Assembly: GCA_030917925.1 (NCBI GenBank)
Contig: JAUPTV010000021.1
Coordinates: 1-40,658, forward strand
Length of the DNA stretch: 40,658 nt
Direction: 5' to 3'
From: Pseudomonadota bacterium
Lineage (GTDB): Bacteria > Pseudomonadota > Gammaproteobacteria > Competibacterales > Competibacteraceae
The notes beneath the pieces are model-generated. The model was given only the letters and a program-made list of their open reading frames with translations, was not told where the DNA came from and made no database searches. Positions 16,242 through 25,007 of this stretch are shown in pieces (position 1 is the stretch's first letter; every line of letters starts with the position of its first letter). Both the position numbers and the translations under genes were made by a program.

Positions 16242-18820
16242 CGCGCAGTCTCCTCGTAGGGCTTGGTGACCCCGCCGGTTTCTCGGATGTATTGCAGATT
16301 GTCCAGTTCACGCCCTACGTAACTGGTCGCGGGATCGGTGAGCAGTTGACCGACCTGTTCGGTTCCCCAGTCTTCCGGGCCATCAGATGGCAGTACGATG
16401 GGCGGCGGTCCGCTGGTGAGATATTCCTGGATGACCTTCAGTCGCTCTACCGTATGCTCAATTTCCGCTTCGGGTAAAAGCCCGGCTAATTCGCCCCGCA
16501 GTTGTTCAGGGGACAACTCCGAGAAGGCGTCGACCATCGACTGATCGACCACGGGCGGCAACTTGACCGCTTTAAAGTTGGTTGGCATCCGCTGCGGGTC
16601 TTTCCATAAGTCGTTGGGGTTGTCAAATTTCGTACCAAACGCCTGATCATTGTCGATGGCTTGCAGACTGATCCTGCCGTCCTCACCCTGAAGCACCACA
16701 TAGTTCCCGCCGTGGCGGTCGCCTTGCGCGGTCAGGGCGTCGAGGAGTTGCAGCTTGACCAATTCGCGGCGCAAAGCCGGATCATTGAAATTGTGCTCGA
16801 CCACGACCGGCTGGGACTGGATGAGCCGGCCTTCTTCGGTAATGCGTATGCTGTAAGCTGTGAGAACCTCATCCAAACCGGACTGGTCGCCTATACCATT
16901 GGCGATATCTTCCTTTGCACTGCGTACTGCCTCAGCGCCGCAATGCCCTTCGAGGTCGGTAACGTCCACCTCTTGGTGCGTGATAGCGGCGGCACCATGC
17001 GCAAAGCTCATCACCATCCCGAGTTTGCCGTCCATCATGCCGATGCGGGTATCCGGGACCAGATTGAAGCCGAGCAGTTCGTCAACAACCCCGGTGGCGA
17101 TATTGCGTACCGTCATCTGCGGGTGTTCCGGGTCAATACCCAAGTCCTTCGCGGCCAGCCCGAAACCTTCTTTCGGATGCGCTTCCTTGAAGACCCGCTG
17201 GTCAACTTCACCCGTCGGCAGTTGGTAATCCACGGCGAAAGGCGTACTGACCGAACCGCCGCGCAAGGGTTCGGGTTTCCCCTGAATGTTGGAATCGGTG
17301 TAATCACCGACCAGGGTGCGAGGATGGATGGGGATATCCCGCTCTTTATACTGGAGACCGACTTTGACGCCCAGATCCGCCTCGCGCAGCAGCGCTACTT
17401 CATCCGGCGTAAAGGCCATGAGCGTGTCGCCGACCGAAAGGCCCTGACCGCTCAGCCATTGCAGATCTTTAAGCTGGAAGCCGGTTTCCGCATTCACCCG
17501 CTGGAGGGTTTCGGCGTTAATCGGGCAATCGGCGTTGCGCAGTTCGGCGACGACGCTTGGCGGAACGTCCATTTTCTCACCCAGTTCCAGTTCATCACGG
17601 AACTGACGCAGATTATCCAGCGCCTCCGTACACCGTTGGCGCATATCGTCCAGCAACGGCGTGGACTGTTCACCGATGAAAGGCTCCCCGGTAAGCTGTC
17701 GTTGCGTTTCTTCCAGATCGCTGATCCGTTGTTCGAGATTGTTGGCGAGTTTGGGCCACTCTTTTTGCGAGTCGCCGAACTCGATTTCACTGAGCTGTCG
17801 GTTGGCGGATATGACAAATTCCTGGCTCTCCTCATTCAGCGGTGTCAGACCCAGCAGTTCGCTGAACCGGGTTTCAAGTTGACCTAGATCCGCAAGCATC
17901 GCCTGGCGCAGCTTTTCCCCGTTTTCCGATAAATCTTGCCACGCTTCGCCAGTGGTCAATTCGGTGATCTGGGCGCGAATGCCTTCGAGATAACCGAGCG
18001 ACTGGAGCAGCATCCCGTGTGATGGATTATCAATTTCTGGCTGCGCATCGACCAGGACCTGAGTTGCGGTCGTCATCATGACGAGCGCCTGGCCCGATTG
18101 GAGATTCTCTTTTTCAGGAAGATGCAGACGACCCCGCCATTCGCCCTGCAACAGGTTGTGCGGTGATCGGTCGGGGTCCACGCGGGTTTCAGTCGGGGCC
18201 AGCAGTTCCATGGTCGAAGGTGTCAGGACTTCCAGCGCCGCCCGCTCCAAAAAGCGTTGGCCGATGGTGGCGCAATGCTTGATGAATTTCGGTTCGTCGC
18301 TGGAGCCGTCCACGCGAGAAAATTGGGGATCCTGCGCGATGGCTCGGTCCATGGCGCGTAAAACTTCGTCCTTTTTCGCATGGAGGAAATCAGGCAATTT
18401 GGCGTCACCGAAAGCGCCTTTGACGGCCTTTTCGGTAATCGCCTCTAAGTTATCGGCTAACAAGCCATCGTTTTTGGCGGAGATTTGGTTACGCATTTCA
18501 GTGGCGTGATTAACGACCACTGCGACCCGGTAAGCCGTGAGCGGGCGCCCCAGTTCCAGATGGCTCTTGAGTTCCCGTGAGGCCATGGCGGCGACCTGAT
18601 CACCGTATTTTCCCTTGATTTCCTGGACGAAGGCCTGAGCGACATCCTTGTTTTTTTGCACCTGGTCGCTGCTGCGGGTGATGCAGTCCCAGGCTCGGGC
18701 GAAGATGTTGCCGAAGTGCTGTCGCCCGGCGCTCTGCGCCTGGTTTTGATCATTTAATCCAATCCGGTCGTTATAGTGCAGCGTCTGACTGCGCACGGTG
18801 TCGATAATGTTGGTAGGCAT
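16238..18820 (-). CDS. Large effector candidate with PI3/4-kinase-like catalytic domain
   Basis: An 860-residue protein with AGAGGAG before its ATG. Residues 1-110 include a segment related to the neighbouring effector candidate. The middle (about 110-500) is helical. The C-terminal part has a kinase-like layout: RVFKEA with candidate ATP-binding Lys545, VVDELLGFNLVPDT (579-592), a hinge-like GMVMSFAHG (601-609), the catalytic loop LLDALTAQGDRHGGN (692-706), and metal-binding AIDNDQAFG (721-729). GDRHxxN followed by DND matches the PI3/PI4-kinase and HipA-like group rather than eukaryotic-type HRD/DFG kinases. A CesT-like chaperone lies just upstream in the same operon. Substrate (lipid or protein) is unknown. 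Effector status is an inference from context. Confidence 0.7.
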   Translation of the reverse strand: MPTNIIDTVRSQTLHYNDRIGLNDQNQAQSAGRQHFGNIFARAWDCITRSSDQVQKNKDVAQAFVQEIKGKYGDQVAAMASRELKSHLELGRPLTAYRVAVVVNHATEMRNQISAKNDGLLADNLEAITEKAVKGAFGDAKLPDFLHAKKDEVLRAMDRAIAQDPQFSRVDGSSDEPKFIKHCATIGQRFLERAALEVLTPSTMELLAPTETRVDPDRSPHNLLQGEWRGRLHLPEKENLQSGQALVMMTTATQVLVDAQPEIDNPSHGMLLQSLGYLEGIRAQITELTTGEAWQDLSENGEKLRQAMLADLGQLETRFSELLGLTPLNEESQEFVISANRQLSEIEFGDSQKEWPKLANNLEQRISDLEETQRQLTGEPFIGEQSTPLLDDMRQRCTEALDNLRQFRDELELGEKMDVPPSVVAELRNADCPINAETLQRVNAETGFQLKDLQWLSGQGLSVGDTLMAFTPDEVALLREADLGVKVGLQYKERDIPIHPRTLVGDYTDSNIQGKPEPLRGGSVSTPFAVDYQLPTGEVDQRVFKEAHPKEGFGLAAKDLGIDPEHPQMTVRNIATGVVDELLGFNLVPDTRIGMMDGKLGMVMSFAHGAAAITHQEVDVTDLEGHCGAEAVRSAKEDIANGIGDQSGLDEVLTAYSIRITEEGRLIQSQPVVVEHNFNDPALRRELVKLQLLDALTAQGDRHGGNYVVLQGEDGRISLQAIDNDQAFGTKFDNPNDLWKDPQRMPTNFKAVKLPPVVDQSMVDAFSELSPEQLRGELAGLLPEAEIEHTVERLKVIQEYLTSGPPPIVLPSDGPEDWGTEQVGQLLTDPATSYVGRELDNLQYIRETGGVTKPYEETAR

Positions 18821-18862
18821 AGCAACTCCTCTGGATTGAGAGTCAGTAGAGCCAGAGTCTGA

Positions 18863-19351
18863 TCAGACACGCATCGCGTGCAAGGTGAGGGGGTCCATGG
18901 TCGGGGCCGGTACAGTGGCTTGGGCTGGAGTGGAACTGGCCGGGGCATCCGCAGCGTCATGCAGTTTCCGGGACCACGCCTCAGCGTTGATCACCAGTGC
19001 CTCCAGCAAGTCCTTCAACCGTGCGGCATCCAAATGCGCCAGCGGTTCGCGAAATTGCAGATACAGGGTGTGGCTGTGGCCATGCAGCGCCAAAGTGCCG
19101 CCCCCCGAGCCGATCCAGTAGTAGTTGGCCCCGAGAATTTCCGCCAGCAGACCCGGCGAAGGCAATTCTGGCAACACGCCGCAGGCCGCGCTGAGGATGG
19201 CCGAGTCAGCATCCTCGCTGAACTCGATGGACAGGTCCAGTTGATCATCGATCCGCACGAGACAATAACCATCACTATCGGCGGCGAGGTCATAAACGCC
19301 GATCAACTCGCCAACTCGCGATAACAACGAATCAAAATGTGTTCTCGACAT
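18863..19351 (-). CDS. CesT-like type III secretion chaperone, first gene of the minus-strand block
   Basis: A 162-residue frame from the ATG at 19349-19351 (MSRTHFDSLLSRVGELIGVY), chosen because AGGA stands eight bases upstream; a start 11 codons earlier is possible. It shows the class I chaperone pattern: helix, YCLVRIDDQLDLSIEF strands, a LPSPGLLAEILGANYYW stretch, GGGTLALHGHSHTLYLQF, then a long helix ending in an Ala/Pro-rich tail. It precedes the 860-residue kinase-like protein by 42 bases and is its probable chaperone. Confidence 0.72.
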   Translation of the reverse strand: MSRTHFDSLLSRVGELIGVYDLAADSDGYCLVRIDDQLDLSIEFSEDADSAILSAACGVLPELPSPGLLAEILGANYYWIGSGGGTLALHGHSHTLYLQFREPLAHLDAARLKDLLEALVINAEAWSRKLHDAADAPASSTPAQATVPAPTMDPLTLHAMRV

Positions 19352-19678
19352 GATGCATTCCTGATTTGGATGAGGTGACGTCATTTAAGATTAGTTAGCG
19401 TAGGGCGTGGGTCAACCCATCGCCGGTTGATTATTATCAGGCCAACAGACTGTTTGATCGGAAAGCCCGGCTTGGGTAGAAATCAGACTCTTCGGCGACT
19501 CCCCAAAAATGGATGGCCCGTGTATTCTTGATCAGTCAGCCGGAGTGGCATGAAACGGAGAAATTTAAATGCAGAAGATATTCAAGGATGTGCAGGAACA
19601 GGTGTGCGGCTAGATGGAATTCGCTAATCGTCGCCGACTATACTTCATCGATATTCACTTCCAGTTAATGAGCAGCCT
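19352..19678. promoter_or_regulatory. Divergent intergenic region between the two T3SS transcription units
   Basis: A 327-base strip between the minus-strand chaperone/effector/sctN block and the plus-strand sctW block. It must hold the promoters for both. I see no convincing -35/-10 pair, sigma-54 site or clear operator. A 14-codon frame at 19569 (MQKIFKDVQEQVCG) has no support as a gene. The sequence is more AT-rich than its neighbours near 19385-19440 and 19560-19680. Confidence 0.5.
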
Positions 19679-20794
19679 ATGCCAGGCCCGATTCAATCCG
19701 ATGCGCCGATTTTGACCGGCTTTCACTTTGACAACTCATCACAGACACCGCCGAGCGCCGCCGAGGGCAGTTATCGTGGCGAGCGCGTCGTGCAGATCCG
19801 GGATCAAGCTTCACTCCTGCAGGATGCTGCTGAAGAACTGACGTCCCAACTGGGCGAAGGTGAAGAAAAAACCCTGGCCAAGCGCAAAATGGGGGAAAAG
19901 GCCAGAAAGGAAGGCCCGATGATCCAAAACGTCCAGCAAGCGTTGGAGACGCTCGGCGATATGGACAAGGATGAGTTTGAGCGGATTCTGCAAACTCTGC
20001 TGCGGATGCGTACTGCTGACTGGCGCGAACTGCGGAAACAGTCACAAAAGCACTTCTCGGAACCCGCGCATGAATACGCGGCGCTGCAGGCGTTGCTGGA
20101 AGCACTGCAAGCGGAAGGCGCTCCCGCCGAACAGATTCAGGCCGCTGAAACTGCTCTGCAGCAACTCGCGCAAGAGCAGGGTCCGGCCATTCAGGCCGCA
20201 CTGAACATTTCCGGCGTGGCGAAACAGTTTGCTGGCGCACAACTGGGCGATTTGCAGACGCTCCGCAATACCTACCGGGACGCGGTGCTGGATTATCAGG
20301 ATCTGTCGCAAACTTTCGGCCAGTTGATCGACCACTATGGCGAACCGGAACTGCCGCAGGCGATCCAGTACCTCGTTAAGGCGCTGGGCGCGGATATTGC
20401 TGCTGACGGTTCCTCGATTGATCGGTATAAGTTGAACGCGGCGCTCAATGATTTGTATCGCCTGGAAGTGTTGACTGGTTTACTGGAAGACTGTGACACC
20501 CTGGTGACCCGGAACCGGGCGTCGGGCAATGCTTTCCGGGCCAGCCAGTTACTCAAGGAGGTGCTGGAGTTGCAGCAGAATCAATGGCTGCGTCCTGATC
20601 TCATTGCCCCCCTGCCGACCAAACTGGGGGTGCATGAGGTCAGTAGTGAGATTAATTTTCTTCGTGAATTCAGAGAGCTGGCCCGGATGATTCCCATAAA
20701 AGCCTACAGCGAACCGGAGCAGCGGCCCCGGTTACTGGACGCCATTCAGCAAGCCATGGATGCGGCGATTGAGCGGGAGGAGGAGCAATTATGA
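19679..20794 (+). CDS. sctW: SctW, gatekeeper protein (YopN-TyeA fused type)
   Basis: A 371-residue protein of the HrpJ/YopN/InvE family. A disordered N-terminus with YRGERVVQIRD is followed by three helical X-bundle-like repeats. The C-terminal 90 or so residues (from about LYRLEVLTGLLEDCDTLV to IPIKAYSEPEQRPRLLDAIQ) correspond to TyeA, so the two Yersinia proteins are a single chain here. The gatekeeper blocks effector release until host contact and sets the order translocator before effector. Its stop overlaps the SycN-like start (ATGA). No clear ribosome site is seen before the ATG. Confidence 0.88.
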   Translation: MPGPIQSDAPILTGFHFDNSSQTPPSAAEGSYRGERVVQIRDQASLLQDAAEELTSQLGEGEEKTLAKRKMGEKARKEGPMIQNVQQALETLGDMDKDEFERILQTLLRMRTADWRELRKQSQKHFSEPAHEYAALQALLEALQAEGAPAEQIQAAETALQQLAQEQGPAIQAALNISGVAKQFAGAQLGDLQTLRNTYRDAVLDYQDLSQTFGQLIDHYGEPELPQAIQYLVKALGADIAADGSSIDRYKLNAALNDLYRLEVLTGLLEDCDTLVTRNRASGNAFRASQLLKEVLELQQNQWLRPDLIAPLPTKLGVHEVSSEINFLREFRELARMIPIKAYSEPEQRPRLLDAIQQAMDAAIEREEEQL

Positions 20795-21168
20795 GCGCAG
20801 TGAGCGAGGTATTGACCGAATTTGGCCGTAGCCTGGGTTTGACCGATTTCCGTTGGCCCGATACCGGCATAGCAGCGTTCGCCTTTGATGCGCGGGGTAC
20901 GCTGTATCTGGAAGAACGGGATGAGACCGTGCTGGTCTACCTGGCCCAGAGCTTTGATCAGCACCGGAACGCCGCGAATCTGCTGAAAAACGCCCTGCGA
21001 TGGTGCCACTATCGGCATCAATGGCCTTATAGCGTACAGGCCGGTTTGCAGAACGAAACGCAACTGGTGTTTCTGGCGCGTCTGCCGGTGCGTGAAGTGA
21101 CCCTGCCGGCATTGGAACAGGCGCTGGAATTGTTGACGCGGTTGCACGAGCGCTGTTTGGAACTGTGA
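20791..21168 (+). CDS. sycN: SycN-like chaperone of the gatekeeper
   Basis: A 125-residue class I chaperone-type protein starting MSAVSEVLTEFGRSLGL, with strands FAFDARGTLYLEER and VLVYLAQSF and a C-terminal LLTRLHERCLEL helix. In Yersinia SycN with YscB binds the N-terminus of YopN, and sycN lies between tyeA and yscX; the same order is found here. It overlaps sctW by four bases. GAGGAGGAG lies ahead of the start. Confidence 0.8.
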   Translation: MSAVSEVLTEFGRSLGLTDFRWPDTGIAAFAFDARGTLYLEERDETVLVYLAQSFDQHRNAANLLKNALRWCHYRHQWPYSVQAGLQNETQLVFLARLPVREVTLPALEQALELLTRLHERCLEL

Positions 21169-21187
21169 TTAGCCCCGAGGAGGATGT

Positions 21188-21568
21188 GTGGACAAGAAAA
21201 TCAGTGGATTTAGCCCCGATCTGGGACTGCAATATGTCAGCCGTTACGATGGCCAGCCACAGAATTTGCCCGCCCAGCGCGATACGCAACTGACCGGCGA
21301 ACCGGTGCGGCAACGGGTTGATGAACTGTTCAATCCGCAATCGCTGGATCAGGCTTTGCGCGACTTTGTTAGCCCGCGCCCCAATGATCCCGCCATCCTC
21401 GCCCCAGCCCGCTTTGAAGCGCTGATTCGCGACTGCGCCAGAGATTTACACGCACTGGCCGACGCCGGAAATCAGCCGGTCTTGCAGCAAGCCGGCGCTT
21501 TGCTGAACGATGAAATGCAGTTGCGCGAATTGTTGGCCAACTATCGCGGCTTGCTGATGCAGGCCTGA
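21188..21568 (+). CDS. sctX: SctX, early secreted T3SS component
   Basis: A 126-residue protein with a GTG start at 21188, preceded by a good GAGGAG ribosome site. VRQRVDELFNPQSLDQALRD (residues 40-59) followed by LAPARFEALIRDC fits the YscX family in pattern and length (YscX has about 122). YscX is secreted, binds the SctV export ring and is needed for export of other early substrates together with SctY. It is restricted to Ysc-type systems, which helps classify this one. Confidence 0.82.
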   Translation: MDKKISGFSPDLGLQYVSRYDGQPQNLPAQRDTQLTGEPVRQRVDELFNPQSLDQALRDFVSPRPNDPAILAPARFEALIRDCARDLHALADAGNQPVLQQAGALLNDEMQLRELLANYRGLLMQA

Positions 21569-21578
21569 GTAATCATGC

Positions 21579-21914
21579 ATGTGGCGTACTGAACAAACCG
21601 AAGCACTACAGGTGTTGGCGGATATTTATCTCGATCAGGGACAGACCGAGCGAGCAGTAACCCTGCTCAATGCTCTGACCCTGCTGGATCCAGGTAGCAC
21701 GAGCATCTTGAGAGCGCTGAGTTACGCCTTCTTGCTGGCCGGACGCTATGAAGACGCGCTGACTACCGCCGACACACTGCTGCAACGGGATACCACAATG
21801 CCGGATAACGCACCCACCCTGTTGATTCGCGGTAAGGCGTTATGGGCGCTGGGCCGGGTAGACGAAGCGCAGGAGAACTTTCAACGGTATCTGGAACCAG
21901 GAAGATCCAGATGA
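21579..21914 (+). CDS. sctY: SctY, TPR chaperone of SctX
   Basis: A 111-residue protein with about three TPR-like helix pairs ([53 protein letters not shown]). YscY binds YscX and links it to the SctV cytosolic ring. It follows sctX directly and overlaps the sctV start by four bases. Confidence 0.85.
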   Translation: MWRTEQTEALQVLADIYLDQGQTERAVTLLNALTLLDPGSTSILRALSYAFLLAGRYEDALTTADTLLQRDTTMPDNAPTLLIRGKALWALGRVDEAQENFQRYLEPGRSR

Positions 21915-24007
21915 GTCTTGCCCGCGCGCAATCGGTGCTGGGTGCCGTCACCCGGCGCAGCGACGTCATGCTGGCGCTGGCGGTGGTGATGATTCTGGTC
22001 ATGATCGTCTTGCCGTTACCGACAATCCTGATCGATGTGTTCATTGCCTTGAACATGACCACTGGGATGATTTTGCTGATGGTGGCGATCTATCTGCCCT
22101 CGCCATTGGCGTTTTCCTCCTTTCCCTCGGTACTCCTGATTACGACGCTGTTTCGGCTGGCGCTCAATATCAGCACGACCCGGCTGATTCTGCTTCAGGC
22201 CGATGCCGGCGAAATTATTCTGATCTTTGGCGAGTTCGTGATCGGCGACAACTTTGTGGTCGGGGCGGTCATTTTCCTGATTATTACCATCGTGCAGTTT
22301 GTGGTGATTACCAAGGGTGCCGAGCGTGTGGCGGAAGTCGGTGCCCGATTCTCGCTGGACGCCATGCCCGGCAAGCAAATGAGTATTGACGGAGATATGC
22401 GCGCTGGCGTGATTGATATGGAAGAAGCCCGGCGTCGGCGTGGTCTGGTGGAAAAGGAAAGCCAGTTGTACGGGTCGATGGACGGCGCGATGAAGTTCGT
22501 CAAAGGCGATGCGATTGCCGGGTTGATTACCACGGCGATCAATATTATTGGCGGGATCAGCATCGGCGTCATGCAACGCGACATGAGCGCCGGTGAAGCG
22601 GTGCAACTTTATTCCGTTCTCTCCATTGGTGATGGGCTGGTTTCACAGATTCCGGGATTATTAATCTCGATCACCGCCGGCATTATTGTGACCCGGGTGT
22701 CGATTGACGACGCCAGTAATGTGGGTACCGATATCGGCCAACAGATTATGGCCCAGCCCAAGGCGTTGCTCATCGCGGGCTGCCTGTCCTTCGGTTTCGC
22801 CGCCATTCCCGGTTTTCCCTATCCGGTCTTTATTCCGATTGGCTTTGTCTTGCTGGCGGTCAGTTGGACGCTGATGCGGACGAGTACGGGCGATGCCGAC
22901 GCAGAAGGCGGTGGAACGGTGCCGGCGATGGCACCCGCCGGGCAATCGGCTTCGCAGGCAGCAAAGCGTCGTCCGGGTTCCGAAGACGAATTTTCCCTGA
23001 CCGTACCGCTGTTGATCGATGTCGCGGCATCTCTGGAATCAGCGATTAAAACCGGTGAATTAAATGAGGCGCTGATTCAGGTGCGCCGGGCGCTGTATCT
23101 GGATTTGGGCGTACCCTTTCCGGGCATTCATCTGCGCTACAACGCGAATTTGACCAATGGCGCTTATCAGATTCTGATTCAGGAAACGCCCATGGCGCAG
23201 GGCCAGTTGCGTCCGGGCTGGCTGTTCTCGCGTGAGGAACCCGACCACTTGAAAATGCTTGGCTTAGTCTTTGAAACCGGCGAACGGTTTCTGCCTGGAG
23301 TGCCGACGGTCTGGGTCGCGGATGGTCAGCGGGAGACGCTGAAAAGGGCGGGCATTTCGACGCTGGATTTGTCGCAGGTGCTGACATTTCATCTGTCGTT
23401 TGTATTGAAGAAATATGCTGGCGATTTCCTGGGTATTCAGGAAACTCGCTATCTGCTCAGTCAGATGGAAGGGAGCTATGGGGAGTTGGTGAAAGAAGTG
23501 CAGCGGGTGTTGCCCATTCAGAAGATGACCGAGGTTTTTCAGCGACTGGTCTCGGAGGAAATCTCGATTCGCAATCTGCGGGCGATTATGGAGGCGCTGG
23601 TGGAATGGGGACAGAAGGAAAAGGACACGGTGCTGTTATGCGAGTATATCCGGGGTAGTTTGAAGCGCTATATCAGCTACAAATACAGTAGTGGGCAGAA
23701 TATTCTGCCGGCTTATCTGTTGGCACCGGATGTGGAAGAGAAGATTCGCGGCTCTATTCGGCAAACCTCGGCAGGCAGTTACATGGCGCTGGACCCGGCC
23801 ACCGCGCAACGCTTCGTCGCTCGCGCCAAGCAGGCGATTGGTGATCTGCGCCAGGGCCGCAGTCGGCCAGTGATGGTGGTATCGATGGACATCCGGCGCT
23901 ATGTCCGCAAACTGATTGAGATGGAGCTTTACGAAGTGCCGGTGCTGTCTTATCAGGAATTAACCCAGGAAATTACCGTGCAGCCGCTGGACCGGATTAC
24001 CCTGTAA
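21911..24007 (+). CDS. sctV: SctV, major export-gate protein (LcrD/YscV family)
   Basis: A 698-residue protein from the ATG at 21911, which overlaps the sctY stop; an in-frame extension upstream lies inside sctY and is not credible. About eight membrane helices fill residues 15-320. The conserved FHIPEP-type loop [20 protein letters not shown] lies near residues 150-170. The C-terminal cytosolic domain forms the nonameric ring that receives chaperone-substrate complexes and ends [10 protein letters not shown]. Full length, and the last T3SS gene of the window on the right. Confidence 0.97.
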   Translation: MSLARAQSVLGAVTRRSDVMLALAVVMILVMIVLPLPTILIDVFIALNMTTGMILLMVAIYLPSPLAFSSFPSVLLITTLFRLALNISTTRLILLQADAGEIILIFGEFVIGDNFVVGAVIFLIITIVQFVVITKGAERVAEVGARFSLDAMPGKQMSIDGDMRAGVIDMEEARRRRGLVEKESQLYGSMDGAMKFVKGDAIAGLITTAINIIGGISIGVMQRDMSAGEAVQLYSVLSIGDGLVSQIPGLLISITAGIIVTRVSIDDASNVGTDIGQQIMAQPKALLIAGCLSFGFAAIPGFPYPVFIPIGFVLLAVSWTLMRTSTGDADAEGGGTVPAMAPAGQSASQAAKRRPGSEDEFSLTVPLLIDVAASLESAIKTGELNEALIQVRRALYLDLGVPFPGIHLRYNANLTNGAYQILIQETPMAQGQLRPGWLFSREEPDHLKMLGLVFETGERFLPGVPTVWVADGQRETLKRAGISTLDLSQVLTFHLSFVLKKYAGDFLGIQETRYLLSQMEGSYGELVKEVQRVLPIQKMTEVFQRLVSEEISIRNLRAIMEALVEWGQKEKDTVLLCEYIRGSLKRYISYKYSSGQNILPAYLLAPDVEEKIRGSIRQTSAGSYMALDPATAQRFVARAKQAIGDLRQGRSRPVMVVSMDIRRYVRKLIEMELYEVPVLSYQELTQEITVQPLDRITL

Positions 24008-24011
24008 CGCG

Positions 24012-24107
24012 ATGAACGCGGATCAACTGCTTTCCTTAATTGCCGGTGGCGAATCCGAAATTCTCGAACTTCAATTGGATTCAACGACTAACTCTCTCCC
24101 CCCATGA
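24012..24107 (+). pseudogene. Start of an AlbA_2/Schlafen-like ATP-binding protein, truncated
   Basis: Directly after sctV a frame begins MNADQLLSLIAGGESEILEL, the typical N-terminus of AlbA_2-domain (divergent Schlafen/AAA-4) transcriptional regulators. After about 22 codons the resemblance ends, and the frame closes at TGA 24105-24107, where an IS66 remnant of opposite orientation begins. Only the first helix survives, so this is a decayed gene. Confidence 0.5.
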
Positions 24108-24430
24108 GCGTAGTCGGCGGGGATAGTGACGATAGGCGATCCACCCATCGCTCATCAGCCAACCGGTAAAGCCTGCCAGGACGTTCTCGACGAGTTCCTT
24201 GCCGCGTCCGGCGACGTAGTACAGCGTCATGGTCGCCGACAGGAAGACCCACAGCCAGAGCGGTTGGCTGTGCTTTTCCGATCCCACGGTGCCCGACAGC
24301 TCGGTGGCCGTGAACTGTTCTCGGGTCCCTGGTTCAGCCGGTCCCACGCTTCCTTAAGATCCGCCAACAACCGCAACGACCGACCCACGCAACGCCTCCA
24401 GGTCCAAGGACTCGATGTAGGCGTCGTCAA
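24081..24430 (-). pseudogene. IS66-family transposase remnant
   Basis: The minus-strand frame 24347 to 24081 contains LWLWVFLSATMTLYYVAGRG and GWLMSDGWIAYRHYPRRLR, the central DDE region of IS66 TnpC transposases; the Asp of MSDG is one of the catalytic residues. The expected continuation RCWAH is lost, the upstream part is out of frame with stops, and no terminal repeats are visible. It truncates the AlbA_2-like gene. Confidence 0.65.
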
Positions 24431-24683
24431 TCTGCTGCAATCTTTAAATTCCCGATAAAATTAACACTCTGTTAATTGAATTTCGCTTTTGACATTGATG
24501 AAAATGAGCCAGGAAGCAATCGTACCATGTAAATCATCCTGTAACTCAAATCAATATCCACTGCGCTGTGCGGCAAAATCCACTCCCGTAAAGGTCAAAC
24601 CTTGTGAGTCCCCCGGCAGAGCCGGGGGGTTACCCAATTTAATTAAGAGTCCCTGTGTCTTCACTTTACCAAGGGAAAGTTAA
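24431..24683. other. Intergenic strip with an 8-base-pair hairpin
   Basis: No gene is supported here. A perfect stem CCCCCGGC/GCCGGGGG with loop AGA lies at 24610-24628 and resembles the end hairpins of IS200/IS605-type elements, or could be a terminator-like structure without a T-run. The promoter of the chemosensory operon should lie between it and 24684; AAGGGAAAG before the ATG is a likely ribosome site. Confidence 0.4.
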
Positions 24684-25007
24684 ATGACCGAAGTCGAAGT
24701 ATTATTATCTGGACGATTAATTATTAACGAAGCCGGGGAGTGGCGAGAGGAGTGGGTTAATCGACTGGCGGAATGCGAGCAACTCATCGTGGATACTCGC
24801 GAGCTGACAGCGGTCGATGTCGCTGGATTACAACTGCTCATCGCTTTGCGTCGAAGCGCCCGGCAAGCCGGCAAATCCATTCGATTCGCCAGACCACCAG
24901 AGGGTGCGTTACTGGCGGCGTTGATCAGAGCCGGATTTCGCGAGCCGGATGATCAAGAACCCACAGGAAATCGAGACCGATTCTGGTGGGGGGCTGCAGC
25001 GACATGA
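24684..25007 (+). CDS. STAS-domain protein of the chemosensory operon
   Basis: A 107-residue protein with a STAS (anti-sigma antagonist-like) fold: VEVLLSGRLIINEAGEW, then EQLIVDTRELTAVDVAGLQL. In phosphorylatable members the residue after the Asp of the D-x-A/S-G loop is Ser or Thr; here it is Val46, so phosphorylation at the usual site is not possible. STAS proteins often head chemosensory operons and may link the array to a non-flagellar output. Its stop overlaps the cheA start (ATGA). Confidence 0.85.
   Translation: MTEVEVLLSGRLIINEAGEWREEWVNRLAECEQLIVDTRELTAVDVAGLQLLIALRRSARQAGKSIRFARPPEGALLAALIRAGFREPDDQEPTGNRDRFWWGAAAT

Noticed and set aside
16661-17887. A 408-codon plus-strand frame
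   Set aside because: It lies wholly inside the kinase-like gene on the opposite strand, whose catalytic motifs are clear. It is a high-GC shadow frame.
19569-19613. A 14-codon frame MQKIFKDVQEQVCG in the divergent T3SS intergenic region
   Set aside because: Too short and with no family or clear ribosome-site support.
24610-24628. Intrinsic terminator for the sctW-sctV operon
   Set aside because: The stem is strong but no T-run follows on the plus strand, and it lies 600 bases beyond sctV behind foreign debris.
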